The notes: generated by a model from the sequence alone, not told the origin. A DNA stretch of 64,000 nt from Saccharina japonica (GCA_008828725.1 MEHQ01002427.1:372001-436000), one strand, 5' to 3'; positions 21,440-34,084 are shown, counted from the first letter of the stretch. Made by a program: numbers and translations.

Positions 21440-22070
21440 CGGATACAAGACAGAAGTAAAAGAAAGGATAGAAAGAGGGAAAGGCTAGCGCTAGAAAGAA
21501 GATAGAAGGGGAAGAACACTTAGAGATATACGGGGGGTTGAGAGAAGGAATAGGATGAAAAGGATCTGCATGGCCCAATGGACTTCGCGAAAAAGCTAAA
21601 TGCGATTTCGTGTAGGGGACCTGGACCTGCCAGAAAGAAGGAGGAGGTATACCAGTAGCCGGGAGGAGGAGGAAGTAGATGCACAGATGTGCCCATGTGG
21701 CAAAGCCATAGAGAGTAGAATTCACATAGTGGGAGAATGTGAAAGGTATAAGGAGGAAAGGGATGTGCTAGAGGAGGAGATGAGGAAAATAGACGAGTGT
21801 GACATGAGCAGTTTGGTACACTAAATAGTAGCGAGAAAACGATCTGCTATCTTAGGATAGATGGTGGCCACAGGCGGCGAAACAGGAAGGGGATAAGATT
21901 AGCAAAAAGTTTCTTTGTAATATATGGAAACAACGTAATGAGCGCCCAAGTGTTGGGAGGTGTCTCTATTAGGAGTAGGAACGGTGCTCCGTCTCGAAAG
22001 GGATGCGTGGTCAATGGTCAAATGACTAAGGCAAGCAACAAATGAGTACGCCCCCCCCCCCCCCCCCCCC
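21440..22070 (+). mobile_element. Poly(C)-tailed LINE, 3' end, copy 2
   Basis: A frame broken by small indels encodes EIYGGLREGIGMK, RFRVGDLDLPERRRRYTS, then a C-x-C-x-H-x-C motif (QMCPCGKAIESRIHIVGECE) common at the C terminus of LINE reverse transcriptases. It ends RKGCVVNGQMTKASNK and a stop (22,043-22,045). Five bases later a 20-C tail begins (22,051-22,070). There is virtually no 3' UTR. The minus-strand copy at 5871-6079 ends identically. Confidence 0.75.
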
Positions 22071-22111
22071 GAAAGCAATCTGCTCCAACTCCCCCTCGAG
22101 GGACCATCTAT

Positions 22112-22454
22112 CTTTTTTTTTTTTTTTTTTTTTGTCCATCCCATTTATTATCTTTGCCCTTCCTTTCTCTCTCCTCCCTACTAAATAGTCGTAACTCAGA
22201 TCCGGGGTCACAAAGTAGGCTCTTCTCCCTCCTCCCCCACTGCGGTTCTAGCCTTGCATTTTCATCGCGAGAAGATTTCAGCACTTTCTTCCCTCGTCAA
22301 CTTTCGGCGAATTGTGCTTACCCACGCTATAATATGCGCTCTCGACAGTTGGTGTCATTTTGAGAATAAAAATCTCCATGCGCGGAGACTCGAACCCCCG
22401 ACCTCCAACGCTAACAGGCTTCGTGGCTACCTGTTAGACCACCGGGGCGACCGG
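22112..22454 (-). mobile_element. tRNA-derived, A-tailed SINE, copy 3
   Basis: On the minus strand the head is GGTCGCCCCGG, TGGTCTAACAGG (A box) and GGTTCGAGTCT (B box). The A tail appears as T at 22,113-22,133. It lies 40 bp downstream of the LINE C tail. Confidence 0.8.
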
Positions 22455-24270
22455 CCACTACTACTGGGCGGCACTGCGACCGCCGCAGCTGGGTAGGGAT
22501 AGCGACTGCAGCAGTAGTGAGAGGTACAAAGGAGCTATGAGCTCGCTCGAAGTTGGACCAGTAGGCCCCGAAGAGCCGTGGGGTCGGCAGGCTTGGCATG
22601 GGATGTCGAATGCGTTATTTTCTTGCTTCGGCACATTGTATTCGGTCGACAAGCTTGGTTGGATCAAACTGTAGGTTCCTTCCTTCTTAGCAGATATATC
22701 GATAGACCCCAGGTATCTTCCACATATTCGTATATCCGTGCAACGATAATCCATCAGGGAAGCTCGACCAAGAAGTAAAGCAGAACAATCATACCAGGTG
22801 TCATATGTCGCACGACGGATGTGGTGCCATGTAACGTTATTTGCCTCGATGTGAGGGTTTGCGCCACTCCGGTATTGTCACACAAATCACATACGTATAC
22901 ATACACCGATATATAGAAATAAAACGTGCAAAAAAAGGTTTGTTTTACCCCTCCGGGGGGGGGTAGTTGGATTAGGTGTATGATATCCGAATCCCTGGGG
23001 CCCCCTGACCAATACCTCGCACAATTCCCTCGTACAAAAAAAACAAAAACTTCAAAACAAATATTCTTTCGAGCCCTCCGGGGGGGTGGGGTTAGGTGTA
23101 TGATATCCGGATCCCTGGGCCCTATGAGGTATGACCCTCCAAAAAGAGGGTCATACCCCATCCAAAAAGAGGGTCATACCCCATATATAGCCTGGGCCCC
23201 CCTGCGCAGACACTTTTATTTTTGCATTTCATCTTTTGTCTTTTCTCTCTTTCATCATCCATCATGCTTCTTCGTCTTTCGTGTTTCTCTCTTCCCCCTT
23301 CCAATGTCCTCTGGCTTGCTGGCCTGTGTACGAGTATGCTGTGCTTGTCGTGCCCAGTACGATGCAACATGGCATTGAACGAATTGTCTACTCTACTATT
23401 TATAGGGCTGGGCACTGGCTGACTTAGTAAGCAGCGATTATACTGTCGTCAAAATGAATCAGTATACTGGACTGCAGCAGTATACTATCTCTCGCTTCTC
23501 ATCTCTCCTCCCGAAACGCATTTGGTGGGTTTGCGTACTATATCATGGCGTTTTTCTTGGACGTACGCAACGTAGAACCTACTGACGAATATACTGGCCG
23601 GTTCAGTCAGTAGTCAGTAGATTACTACTGCCAGTAGATTACTACTGCCAGTAGATTACTACTGCCAGTACATACTGTGCCAGTGCCCAGCCCTGAACTA
23701 TTTCGCTATTTAGTGTCTGTGTCGTGGTTTTGTGACCGTAAGGCACCGACACTGCGTGTGCTGAATGTCGACGGAAATATCATACGTAGAGAAAGAATGG
23801 TGTGAAGAAAACACGCATACTGTCAATAGTCAATGCTCCTGCTACTGCTTTGCTGCTACGCTGCTACTGCTGTATATGCCGCTATCATACATACTCGTAT
23901 CATAGATATCATGGCGACATTGCGACCCTATCATACCCCAGGGACAACAGGAAACGAGAAAGGTAAACAAGGTCACGAACCAAACCAACCATACAGAAAG
24001 CAAAGACTACAGCAAAACTACGACATATGGTCCATGCAGTACAATTTAGCCTATAACGTTTCGGGTCATAACGTTCGAAATACGACGAATTGGGCGATAC
24101 TGCTACTATAGTCGTGGTCATCAGGGCCGAGCGAACAAATACGGTTTTGGCAAAAAAAAAATGTTCGCCCGCATTAAAATCAAGTAAGTTACAGCTTGCC
24201 AAGGGCCAAGATCAGCTACTTTTAACAAAACCATGAATATCTCATCGGACTTGCGTTTTATATCTATCTA
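22455..24270. other. No gene; short repeats
   Basis: Two copies of a CTCCGGGGGG ... GGTGTATGATATCCG segment lie at about 22,960 and 23,078. A hairpin formed from GGGTCATACCCC units lies at 23,125-23,185, and AGTAGATTACTACTGCC is repeated at 23,610-23,670. Confidence 0.5.
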
Positions 24271-24699
24271 TCTATATTATTAAATGCTGCTATTCTGTCT
24301 GTCGTCTGTCTGTAATTGAGCAGCGCTATCCAGAGCGATTCAGCCCCACCTGCCCCCATGGGTAGGGAGGCTGGGTGCCACAACCCGCAGAACACCGGGT
24401 CCCACGTCGCGCCGAGCCGTGGCCGTGGCGCAATCCCGATGCAGTTCTGGCAGCCATCTAGCCAGCCTACCTGCTGACTTACAATTTTTGAATTACTATT
24501 CTGGCAGCTGATTGGTTGCCCAAATCCATGCCAGTGGCTGCTGGCTCTTTCTAGAACATCGGTGCTGAAAAGAGCCACCGAGGTTCCGCCAAACCCGGGG
24601 AGGATAGGATCCCATCCGCGGATTAGAAACCCCTCCATATCTCAACCACTCAGACCAACCGGGGACAAAAACTAAGTTTTCCCGGGTCGACACTGCCCC

Positions 24700-27600
24700 G
24701 CACGGTATGGAAACCCCACCCCATCAGTTGGTCACTGATTGGCTAAGGCTCAGCGAGCCAGCGGCACACGGGGACGATAAATTCCCATCCCCGGATCAGA
24801 CATCCTTCCATACATCTACAACTCCAACGACCCGGGGGCGCAAACTGACATTCCCCGGGGCGATACCGCCTCGCAAGGTGTGGAAATCCAATACCACGGG
24901 AAAATTTACGGTTGCCTTGCCCTCATAGAGCCAGCGTGCGGCGAGAGTTGCCCCTCGGGGATCGTCGAAGTCCCGCCGCACCCGGGGATGATAACGTCCC
25001 ATCCCCGGGTCATGAATCCTTCCATACATCTACAACTCCGCCAACCCGGCGGGGACGAAAGCCGACATCCCCCGGGTCGATACCGCCCCACAAGGTGTGG
25101 AAACCCCACCACCGCTGGCTGATTGCTGATTTGGCTGGGGCGCTGGAGTTCATAGAGCCAGCACGCAGCGAGGGTTGCCCCTCCGGGCAACAGCGAGGTC
25201 CCGCCGCACCCGGGGATGATATGATCACATCCCCGGGTCAGAAATCCTTCCATACATCTACAACTCCAACGACCCGGGGACGCAAACGGACATCCCCCGG
25301 TTCGATACCGCCTCACAAGGTGTGGAAACCCCAATACCACGTGTGGTGGAATTGGGGTTTAGAAGGGTCAATTCCATGTTGATCCGCGTTACGTAACATT
25401 CTAGTCCACGTTTCTACCACATTGGCGTCGACGGCAGGACATGGTGCTTTCAGCAGCCGAGGTCGCTGGTTCGATCCTCGGCATCATTCCCCTAAAAAGA
25501 AAAAAAGGGAATTTTCCATGTTCAAGAATCTGTAAAATCTCCCACTAAAACTAATTCAATAACGATGAGCGCAAGGGGCTGCGTATACTGACTCCAATAC
25601 CGAGAAATCGGGAGGAAATTTGGAGGCAGAATCTCATTGGTGTTCCTGACATAGTCTAGGAGACATATGTCAGGTTTAGTGTGGGAGAGTGTGGTGGAAT
25701 TGGGGTTTAGAAGGGTCAATTCCATGTTGATCCGCGTTACGTAACATTCTAGTCCACGTTTCTACCACACACGGAACATTTGAACAATTCCGGCTGCCTG
25801 GCCCTCATAGAGCCAGCGTGTGGCGAGAGTTGCCCCGCGGGGCAACGTCGAAGCCTCGCCGCACCCGGGGATGATAACTTCCCATCCCCAGGTCATAAAT
25901 CCTTCCCTACATTTATAACTCCAACAACCCGGGGCCGAGAACAGACATCCCCCGGGTCGATACCGCCCCACAAGGTTGTGGAAACCCCACCATCACTGGC
26001 TGATTGCTGATTTGGCTGGGGCGCTGGAGTTCATAGAGCCAGCACGCAGCGAGGGTTACCCCTCGGGGCAACAGTGAGGTCCCGCCGCACCTGGGGATGA
26101 TATGATCACATCCCCGGGTCAGAAATCCTTCCATACATGTGCAACTCCAACGACCCGGGGACGCAAACGGACATCCCCCGGTTCGATACCGCCTCACAAG
26201 GTGTGGAAACCCCAATACCACGGGAACACTTACGGTTGCCTGACCCTCATAGAGCCAGCGTGCGGCGAGAGTTGCCCCTCGGGGCAACGTCGAAGTCCCG
26301 CCGCACTCAGGGATGATAACTTCCCATCCCCGGGTCATGAATCCTTCCATACATCTACAACTCCAACAACCCGGGGACGAAAACAGACATCCCCCGGGTC
26401 GATACCGCCCCGCAAGGTGTGGAAACCCCACCACCACTGGCTGATTGCTGATTTGGCTGGGGCGCTGGAGTTCATAGAGCCAGCACGCAGCGAGGGTTGC
26501 CCCTCCGGGCAACAGCGAGGTCCCGCCGCACCCGGGGATGATATGATCCCATCCCCGGGTCAGAAATCCTTCCATACATCTACAACTCCAACGACCCGGG
26601 GACGCAAACGGACATCCCCCGGGTCGATACCGCCTCACAAGGTGTGGAAACCCCAATACCACGGGAACACTTACGGTTGCCTGACCCTCATAGAGCCAGC
26701 GTGCGGCGAGAGTTGCCCCTCGGGGCAACGTCGAAGTCCCGCCGCACCCGGGGATGATAACTTCCTATCCCCGGGTCATAAATCCTTCCATACATCTACA
26801 ACTCCAACAACCCGGGGACGAAAACAGACATCCCCCGGGTCGATACCGCCCCGCAAGGTGTGGAAACCCCACCACCACTGGCTGATTGCTGATTTGGCTG
26901 GGGCGCTGGAGTTCATAGAGCCAGCACGCAGCGAGGGTTGCCCCTCCGGGCAACAGCGAGGTCCCGCCGCACCCGGGGATGATATGATCCCATCCCCGGG
27001 TCAGAAATCCTTCCATACATCTACAACTCCAACGACCCGGGGACGCAAACGGACATCCCCCGGGTCGATACCGCCTCACAAGGTGTGGAAACCCCAATAC
27101 CACGGGAACACTTACGGTTGCCTGACCCTCATAGAGCCAGCGTGCGGCGAGAGTTGCCCCTCGGGGCAACGTCGAAGTCCCGCCGCACCCGGGGATGATA
27201 ACTTCCTATCCCCGGGTCATAAATCCTTCCATACATCTACAACTCCAACAACCCGGGGACGAAAACAGACATCCCCCGGGTCGATACCGCCCCGCAAGGT
27301 GTGGAAACCCCACCACCACTGGCTGATTGCTGATTTGGCTGGGGCGCTGGAGTTCATAGAGCCAGCACGCAGCGAGGGTTGCCCCTCCGGGCAACAGCGA
27401 GGTCCCGCCGCACCCGGGGATGATATGATCCCATCCCCGGGTCAGAAATCCTTCCATACATCTACAACTCCAACGACCCGGCGACGCAAACGGATATCCC
27501 CCGGATCGATACCGCCTCACAAGGTGTGGAAACCCCAATACCACGGGAACACTTACGGTTGCCTGGCCCTCATAGAGCCAGCGTGCGGCGAGAGTTGCCC

Positions 27601-29500
27601 CTCGGGGCAACGTCGAAGTCCCGCCGCACCCGGGGATGATAACGTCCCATCCCCGGGTCATAAATCCTTCCATACATCTACAACTCCAACAACCCGGGGA
27701 CGAAAACAGACATCCCCCGGGTCGATACCGCCCCGCAAGGTGTGGAAACCCCACCACCACTGGCTGATTGCTGATTTGGCTGGGGCGCTGGAGTTCATAG
27801 AGCCAGCACGCAGCGAGGGTTGCCCCTCGGGCAACAGCGAGGTCCCGCCGCACCCGGGGATGATATGATCCTATCCCCGGGTCAGAAATCCTTCCAAACA
27901 TTTACAACTCCAACGACCCGGGGACGCAAACGGACATCCCCCGGTTCGATACCGCCTCACAAGGTGTGGAAACCCCAATACCACGGGAACATTTACGGTT
28001 GCCTGACCCTCATAGAGCCAGCGTGCGGCGAGAGTTGCCCCTCGGGGCAACGTCGAAGTCCCGCCGCACCCGGGGATGATAACGTCCCATCCCCGGGTCA
28101 TAAATCCTTCCATACATCTACAACTCCAACAACCCGGGGACGAAAACGGACATCTCCCGGGTCGATACCGCCCCGCAAGGTGTGGAAACCCCACCACCAC
28201 TGGCTGATTGCTGATTTGGCTGGGGCGCTGGAGTTCATAGAGCCAGCACGCAGCAAGGGTTGCCCCTCGGGGCAACAGTGAGGTTCCGCCGCACCCGGGG
28301 ATGATATGATTACATCCCCGGGTCAGAAATCCTTACATACATCTACAACTCCAACGACCCGGGAACGCAAACGGACATCCCCCGGTTCGATACCGCCTCA
28401 CAAGGTGTGGAAACCCCAATACCACGGGAGCATTTTCGATTGCCTGGCCCTCATAGAGCCAGCGTGCTGCAAGAGTTGTCCCTCGGGGCAACGTCGAAGT
28501 CCCGCCGCACCCGGAGATGATAAATTCCCATCCCCGGGTCATACATCCTTGCATACATTTACAACTCCAACAACCCGGGGACGAAAACAGACATCCCCCG
28601 GGTCGATACTGCCACGCAAGGTGTGGAAACCCCACCACCACTGGCTGGTTGCTGATTTGGCCGGGGCGCTGAAGATCATAGAGCCAGCACGCAGCGAGGG
28701 TTACCCCTCGGGGCAACAGCGAGGTCCCGCCGCACCCGGGGATGATATGATCACATCCCCGGGCCAGCAATACATCCATACATCTACAACTCCAACGACC
28801 CGGGGACGCAAACGGACATCCCCCGGATCGATACCGCCTCACAAGGTGTGGAAACCCCAATACCACGGGAACACTTACGGTTGCCTGACCCTCATAGAGC
28901 CAGCGTGCGGCGAGAGTTGCCCCTCGGGGCAACGTCGAAGTCCCGCCGCCCCCGGAGATGATAACGTCTCATCCCCGGGTCATACATCCTTCCATACATC
29001 TACAACTTCAACAACCCGGGGACGAAAACGGACATCTCCCGGGTCGATACCGCCCCGCAAGGTGTGGAAACCCCACCACCACTGAACTGGCTGATTGTTG
29101 ATTTGGCTGGGGCGCTGGAGTTCATGGAGCCAGCATGCAGCGAGGGTTGCCCCTCGGGGCAACAGCGAGGTCCCGCCGCACGCGGGGATGATATGATCCC
29201 ATCCCCGGTTCAGAATTCCTTCCATACATCTACAACTCCAAAGACCCGGGGACACAAACGGACATCCCCTGGTTCGATACCGCCTCACAAGGTGTGGAAA
29301 CCCCAATCCCACGGTTTTTTTTGCGGTTGCCTGGCCCTAGTAGAGCCAGCGTGCGGCGAGAGTTGCCCCGGGGCAACGTCGAAGTCCCGCCACACCCGGG
29401 GATGATAACGTCCCATCCCCGGGTCGTACATCCTTCCATACATCTACAAATCCAACAACCCAGGGACGAAAATGAGATCCCCGGGCTCGATACCGCCCCG
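24700..29500 (+). repeat. Satellite array of 441-bp dimers inside the Helitron
   Basis: Alternating monomers of about 216 and 225 bp share CATCCCCGGGTCA, CATACATCTACAACTCCAAC and AAGGTGTGGAAACCCC. Successive A-type junctions fall at 26,201, 26,642, 27,083, 27,523, 27,963, 28,404, 28,846 and 29,292. The centre is nearly identical and the edges are diverged. The 441-bp period is a multiple of 3, so long ORFs occur on both strands; they are not genes. Confidence 0.9.
25342..25769 (+). mobile_element. TRIM retrotransposon (80-bp LTRs) inserted in satellite
   Basis: Identical 80-bp terminal direct repeats (25,342-25,421 and 25,690-25,769) begin TGTGGTGGAATTG and end TTTCTACCACA. The 4-bp target CACG is duplicated on both sides, matching the uninterrupted satellite sequence. 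A purine tract GTGTGGGAGAG precedes the 3' LTR. The 268-bp interior starts TTGGCGTCGACGG, a possible primer-binding site, and includes a tRNA-like B box GGTTCGATCC at about 25,470. It is non-coding and recent, since its LTRs are identical. Confidence 0.8.
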
Positions 29501-30115
29501 CAAACCCTACCACCATTGGCTGATCGCTGATTTGGCTGAGGCACAGCGCCCATACCTGAGGAAAGTTTTGTTGGGATTTGTTGGGCGTGAAAATATTTCA
29601 TTTGATAAAAGACTGAAATCCCAGGAATCCCAGGAAGGTTCCTCAAACTTAGACCAATGAGAGTCGAGTTTTATAGGGATTTTGTTGGGACAAACGTCGG
29701 TGATAGGCTGCACGGTCGCGCCGCCTCTGTCGGACGAGCCGGAGGTGGCGCGCGTGAGCAAGAGAGAGACCGTTGTTGCAGCTAGCAAGCGCAGACAATC
29801 GACGCCTCAGAGGGCAGCCCAAACAGCATGATGGTGTAGCGGTGTCTCCCCCCTCCAGATATGTGCTTGCTGTGTGTCTCGGAGTCGGCGCTCTGTCCGT
29901 GTGAGAAGGTAGAAAGTCGGGGCCTGAGCAGACTGCGCAGGCTGCTGTGCGTCTGCGTACTCTCATTCGCCCAGAGGCCAGTGGCACAAGTTTTGAGTGC
30001 GTGCGCGCAGCGAAACCATAGCAACACCAGCGCCACACTACAGTACTAGCAGCAGTAGCTTGGTCTTTGGGTATCCAAGGTCTGGCCCTTGCTTGCAACA
30101 GCGAACAAACCCTGT
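29500..30115. other. Unique segment within the Helitron
   Basis: Non-satellite sequence between the array and the palindrome. A short open frame at about 29,690-29,830 has PPLSDEPEVARVSKRETVV, which might be a captured gene fragment. I do not recognise it. Confidence 0.35.
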
Positions 30116-30891
30116 GCTTGCAGTCGTGGGACGCGTTTCCGTTCGAATTTCAAACAGCAGCAGTACTGCTGTAGAAGACATGGTATCACCCTGCCCGGAA
30201 ATGTAAAACAGCTTTGATACTCATATTAATGCACAAACATTCCTTATTTTTCCGGACAGAGTGGTAGCAGCAGTACCACTTTGTCCGGAGATGTAAGACA
30301 GTGTTGGTAGTCACATTGATCAACGAACGGTGCTTAAGTTTCCGGACAGAGGTGTATTGCCACACGAAGAACTCAAAACAAACTCTAAAATGAAGTGAAG
30401 CGAGCTCTCCCCTAGGGAAACATGCCGATAATTTAATGCCCTAAAAAATGTGCTCGGCATGTTTCCCTAGGGGAGAGCTCGCTTCACTTCATTTTAGAGT
30501 TTGTTTTGAGTTCTTCGTGTGGCAATACACCTCTGTCCGGAAACTTAAGCACCGTTCGTTGATCAATGTGAAAAATTATCGGCATGTTTCCCTAGGGGAG
30601 AGCTCGCTTCACTTCATTTTAGAGTTTGTTTTGAGTTCTTCGTGTGGCAATACACCTCTGTCCGGAAACTTAAGCACCGTTCGTTGATCAATGTGACTAC
30701 CAACACTGTCTTACATCTCCGGACAAAGTGGTACTGCTGCTACCACTCTGTCCGGAAAAATAAGGAATGTTTGTGCATTAATATGAGTATCAAAGCTGTT
30801 TTACATTTCCGGGCAGGGTGATACCATGTCTTCTACAGCAGTACTGCTGCTGTTTGAAATTCGAACGGAAACGCGTCCCACGACTGCAAGC
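30116..30891. repeat. 319-bp-arm palindrome with a partial third copy
   Basis: The left arm 30,116-30,434 is exactly complementary in order to the right arm 30,573-30,891 as far as I checked. The spacer contains an extra right-arm piece of about 118 bp (about 30,453-30,570). Internal motifs include TTTCCGGACAGAG and CTAGGGGAGAGCTCGCTTCA. Confidence 0.85.
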
Positions 30892-30894
30892 CCA

Positions 30895-31560
30895 GGTATA
30901 GGATCGGAGCCTTGGCTGAGGCGCTGGAGCCGAGAGATCCAGCACGCAGCGAGGGTTACCTCTCGGAGCAACGGCGAGGTCCCGCCACTCCAGGAGATGA
31001 TATGATCCCACCCCCGGTCAGAAGTCCTTCCATACATTTACAACTCCAACGACCCGGGGACGAAGCAAACACCCCCCGGGTCGATACCGCCCCACAAGGT
31101 GTGGAAAACCCAACCCCACGCGGGCTGATTTTCGGTTGCCTGGCCCTCATAGAGCCAACGTGCGGCGAGAGTTGCCCTCCGGGGCAACGTCGAAGCCCCA
31201 CCGCACCCGGGGATGATAACGTCCCATTCCCGGGTCAGAAATCCTTCCACACATCTACAACTCCAACAACCCGGGGACGAAAACGGACATCCCCGGGGTC
31301 GATACCGCCCCACAAGGTGTGGAAACCCCAACCCCACGGGCTGATTTACGGTTGGCTGTTGGCTGGCTCTCATGGAGCCAGCGCGCGGCGCGAGTTGCCC
31401 CTCGGGGCAACGGCGAGGTCCCACCGCACCCGGGGATGATAACGTCGCATCCCCGTATCATAAATATTGCGGACAAATACAACTCCAATAACCCGGGGAC
31501 GAAAACAGACATCCCCTGGGTCGATACCGCCCCGCATGGTGGTTCTTATTTTCCGGTTCA
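30895..31560 (+). repeat. Diverged satellite monomers, distal block
   Basis: About three monomers of the Helitron satellite resume after the palindrome and end just before the Helitron 3' terminus. Confidence 0.75.
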
Positions 31561-32005
31561 GAGTGGTACATCACAGCACACTGTTAATGCGAGTACTATG
31601 GGAAACGCAAAGCTAGCGCCACGGGCGGAGCCGTGGCCGTACCGCTAGTAAAAACGAAATCAGGTTCCGTCCGTAGGATGATGAGAGGAATCGTTTGCCG
31701 CTCTTTTTTTTAAGGTTGGCTGGGTGACTTTTACAAACGAATGATCTGCGTGTGACGTCCCGAACACGGTTTTTGTCAGTTTTCTATGTCAAAAGTTATT
31801 ATTTTTTCAAACGGGAAAAAGTTCCACTTTGCGATTTCAAAAGCCCATCGAAATCCGCCATCAGATCAGATGTAGCTTGTTAAAACAGCACACCTAATGG
31901 GAAAGGAATCCCTGTTTTCAGGTATATTGGTCATAAAGAGTCGGAGAACAACAAGAAGAAAAAAAAATGAATCCATCTTCCCCTTCGCGAGGAGATGGAC
32001 GTTAA

Positions 32006-32094
32006 CCCTTTTAGGACTGCAGTTCCGTTTTGGGGACAAACCAGTCTAATTCTAAGTATTTTGCCCCCCAAACGGGACTCCAGTCCTATAAGGG
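32006..32094. mobile_element. piggyBac-like MITE, TTAA target
   Basis: TTAA flanks both sides (32,002-32,005 and 32,095-32,098). The ends CCCTTTTAGGACTGCAGT and ACTCCAGTCCTATAAGGG are inverted, and the element is almost wholly palindromic around CTAATTCTAAG. Siblings lie at 59,913-60,001 and 60,520-60,608. Confidence 0.7.
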
Positions 32095-32289
32095 TTAAGT
32101 GAGTGTTTTTTTGAGTCAGAACTATGCTCTCACACCTCTAGTAGAAAATGTGTACTGTCGAGGTCGATTTTTTTGGAATTCTTCAACTGCATGGACTATA
32201 CGAGGAAAACACACCACCCCTCGGGTTGTTGCCATTCTTCACGTTTCATCATCCAAATGCCGGGATTTTAAATTCGGAATTCTGCTGTG

Positions 32290-32949
32290 CTGTACAGGGA
32301 ATGGAGACAGAGGGTGGGGGGGTTCGTAGGGAAACCGCAGCGGACGAAAGCATGAAAGAGACGGCAAACAGAGTAGGTACCAGTACCAGACCGACTAGCT
32401 GGTAGAACCTGCCTGTACTACCGGCACAAACCTGCCTCAGCTGGCTGGAAGGTATTTCTGGTGTGCTCTGGCTGCCTGTCCTTTCCTGTCGTTCTTAGTC
32501 TTGCTTTGTTGGCACTGTTTTTTTCGGTTCATTTCATTTCATTTCGTTTCGTTTCATTTCATTTGGTTTCCTTTAACTAGATGTCGCATCTCATCGGGGA
32601 GAAGCACGACACTTTTTTTCTTTTTCTTTTGTCATGCTTTTGTTTGGTGCTTGATTGTTGATTTGCTTCAGTATGTTTACTTTCTATTATTTTTCCTTTC
32701 CGCTTTTTTCTTTCTTTTCTCTTTTTTTCTCTTGCATGCACCTGGATTGCTAGCAGGGTAGGTCTTGCCTGTCGTATATGGCATTGCATTGTCTGCTCTG
32801 CTTACTGCACTGAGCGTAGTATCTCTGTGTCGTAGTTTTGTGACCACAGAACTGGTACCTTTTTAGGATGATGAATCGGCACGGACACTGGGTGTGCTGG
32901 ATGTCGACGGGTAGAAAGGAAGGTTTAATGTGAAGAACACACACACACA
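32290..32949 (+). repeat. Probable LINE 3' region ending in (AC)n
   Basis: It shares TCGTAGGGAAACC with 20,530 and GGGTGTGCTGGATGTCGACG with 15,040 (opposite strand) and 23,755. It is truncated at the single N at 32,950. Confidence 0.45.
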
Positions 32950-33189
32950 NCACACTCCATCATCCCGCGCCAAGAACGCAAACACAAAACAGAATGAACT
33001 ATTCATCAGCAGGTGCCGTACGTAAGTATGAATACTACCCAGTACGACGCAACGGGACTCCTACCTATACAATGAACAGTACTAAAATATCATGCTCGAA
33101 AAGAAGAAACCGCTTGAGTTGATTTATCCGCAAGCAATCAACCAAGCAGAAAGTACAAGCGTATACCTCAGTCAGGGCTGAGCGGCATC

Positions 33190-33430
33190 GCCAGGTGCTT
33201 GCTCAAGGACCGCAACTTTTCTTCAGGCCTGTGGCGAGGAATGTTCTTCACGGCTGTTTTGTTCGGGAACTGGCCACTGGACAGAGCTTCGCCCTACTTC
33301 AAGACATACAACAAGGAAGCGGGCATGACCACCCTCCGTCCCATACGAGTCACGGCGTTCATGCAGATTGAGACGCATACGACCAAACTGGGTGACAAAA
33401 ACGTGGGACAAGAAACCCCTACGAGTTTTA
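33190..33430 (+). pseudogene. Ty1/Copia integrase C-terminal remnant (left arm)
   Basis: The frame encodes [37 protein letters not shown] and [12 protein letters not shown], matching the part of Copia integrase with LWGEA..TAVYL.N..P and the following KL..K segment. A 163-codon ORF continues beyond in a different frame. Mirror copy: 48,475-48,715 (minus). Confidence 0.6.
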
Positions 33431-34084
33431 GTCACAACAGTAGTAGGGCATCTACAACCCGTCGAAGGGACCGTCGAGAAGAGTCGAAACGTCACTTTCT
33501 CACCACAACAAATAAGATGCTTACATCAACGACGATATCGACCACACCTCCTTCTTTGACATCTCCGGAACACAGGGAGAAGCCCTCGATCAAGAGAACG
33601 CACAGCTGCGTAAGCAGATCCCAAGACATGCTGTATAACAGTGCGGCCACAAGCAACCCCCCGGAGAAGGATCGAACCATGGCCACCTGAGCATCTTTGG
33701 CTGGGGTCTGCTGGCCTCACCCCATCACCTGAGACACCATCTTTGCTGGCATGTGAGCTGCACGCCACTGGCGCCTCCACGCGAAGCAACTCCAACAACG
33801 AAGACAACATCGACGGCGTCCTTAGCCCTTTTACTACTACGTAAACCAACAAAATAACAAGTATGACGTCTGCGATAATCTATCAAGGGTCAGACTATTG
33901 TGGCGTCGGTACTTTACCCTGCACAGGCCACCGGGTATGACACCTGCTATGCTGCCAAACAACGAACGAGGGCATTCGACAAGCCATCAGCGATACATTC
34001 TACTGCTGCCAAAACGCTTGCTTCGGATCGAAAACATCGATCGGACATGACCATCACATACAAGAGGAGTCAGTTCGCAATGCA

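Larger units (their letters stand above)
24271..31648 (+). mobile_element. Non-autonomous Helitron, 7.4 kb
   Basis: The 5' end is TCTATATTATTAAATGC, preceded by A. The 3' end has a GC hairpin (GCCACGG-GCGGAG-CCGTGGC, 31,618-31,637), 11 nt before the terminal CTAG (31,645-31,648), followed by T. TC...CTAG with insertion between A and T and a subterminal hairpin 10-12 nt from the end are the defining Helitron features. No Rep/helicase coding is visible. The body is mainly satellite, plus a TRIM element and a palindrome. Confidence 0.75.

Noticed and set aside
25430..25485. A tRNA gene inside the TRIM
   Set aside because: Only a B-box-like GGTTCGATCC is convincing; T and anticodon stems do not pair properly.
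26102..27868. A 588-codon ORF, open also on the opposite strand
   Set aside because: The 441-bp satellite period is a multiple of three, so an open frame repeats automatically. The product is the same 147-residue block over and over, and both strands are open.
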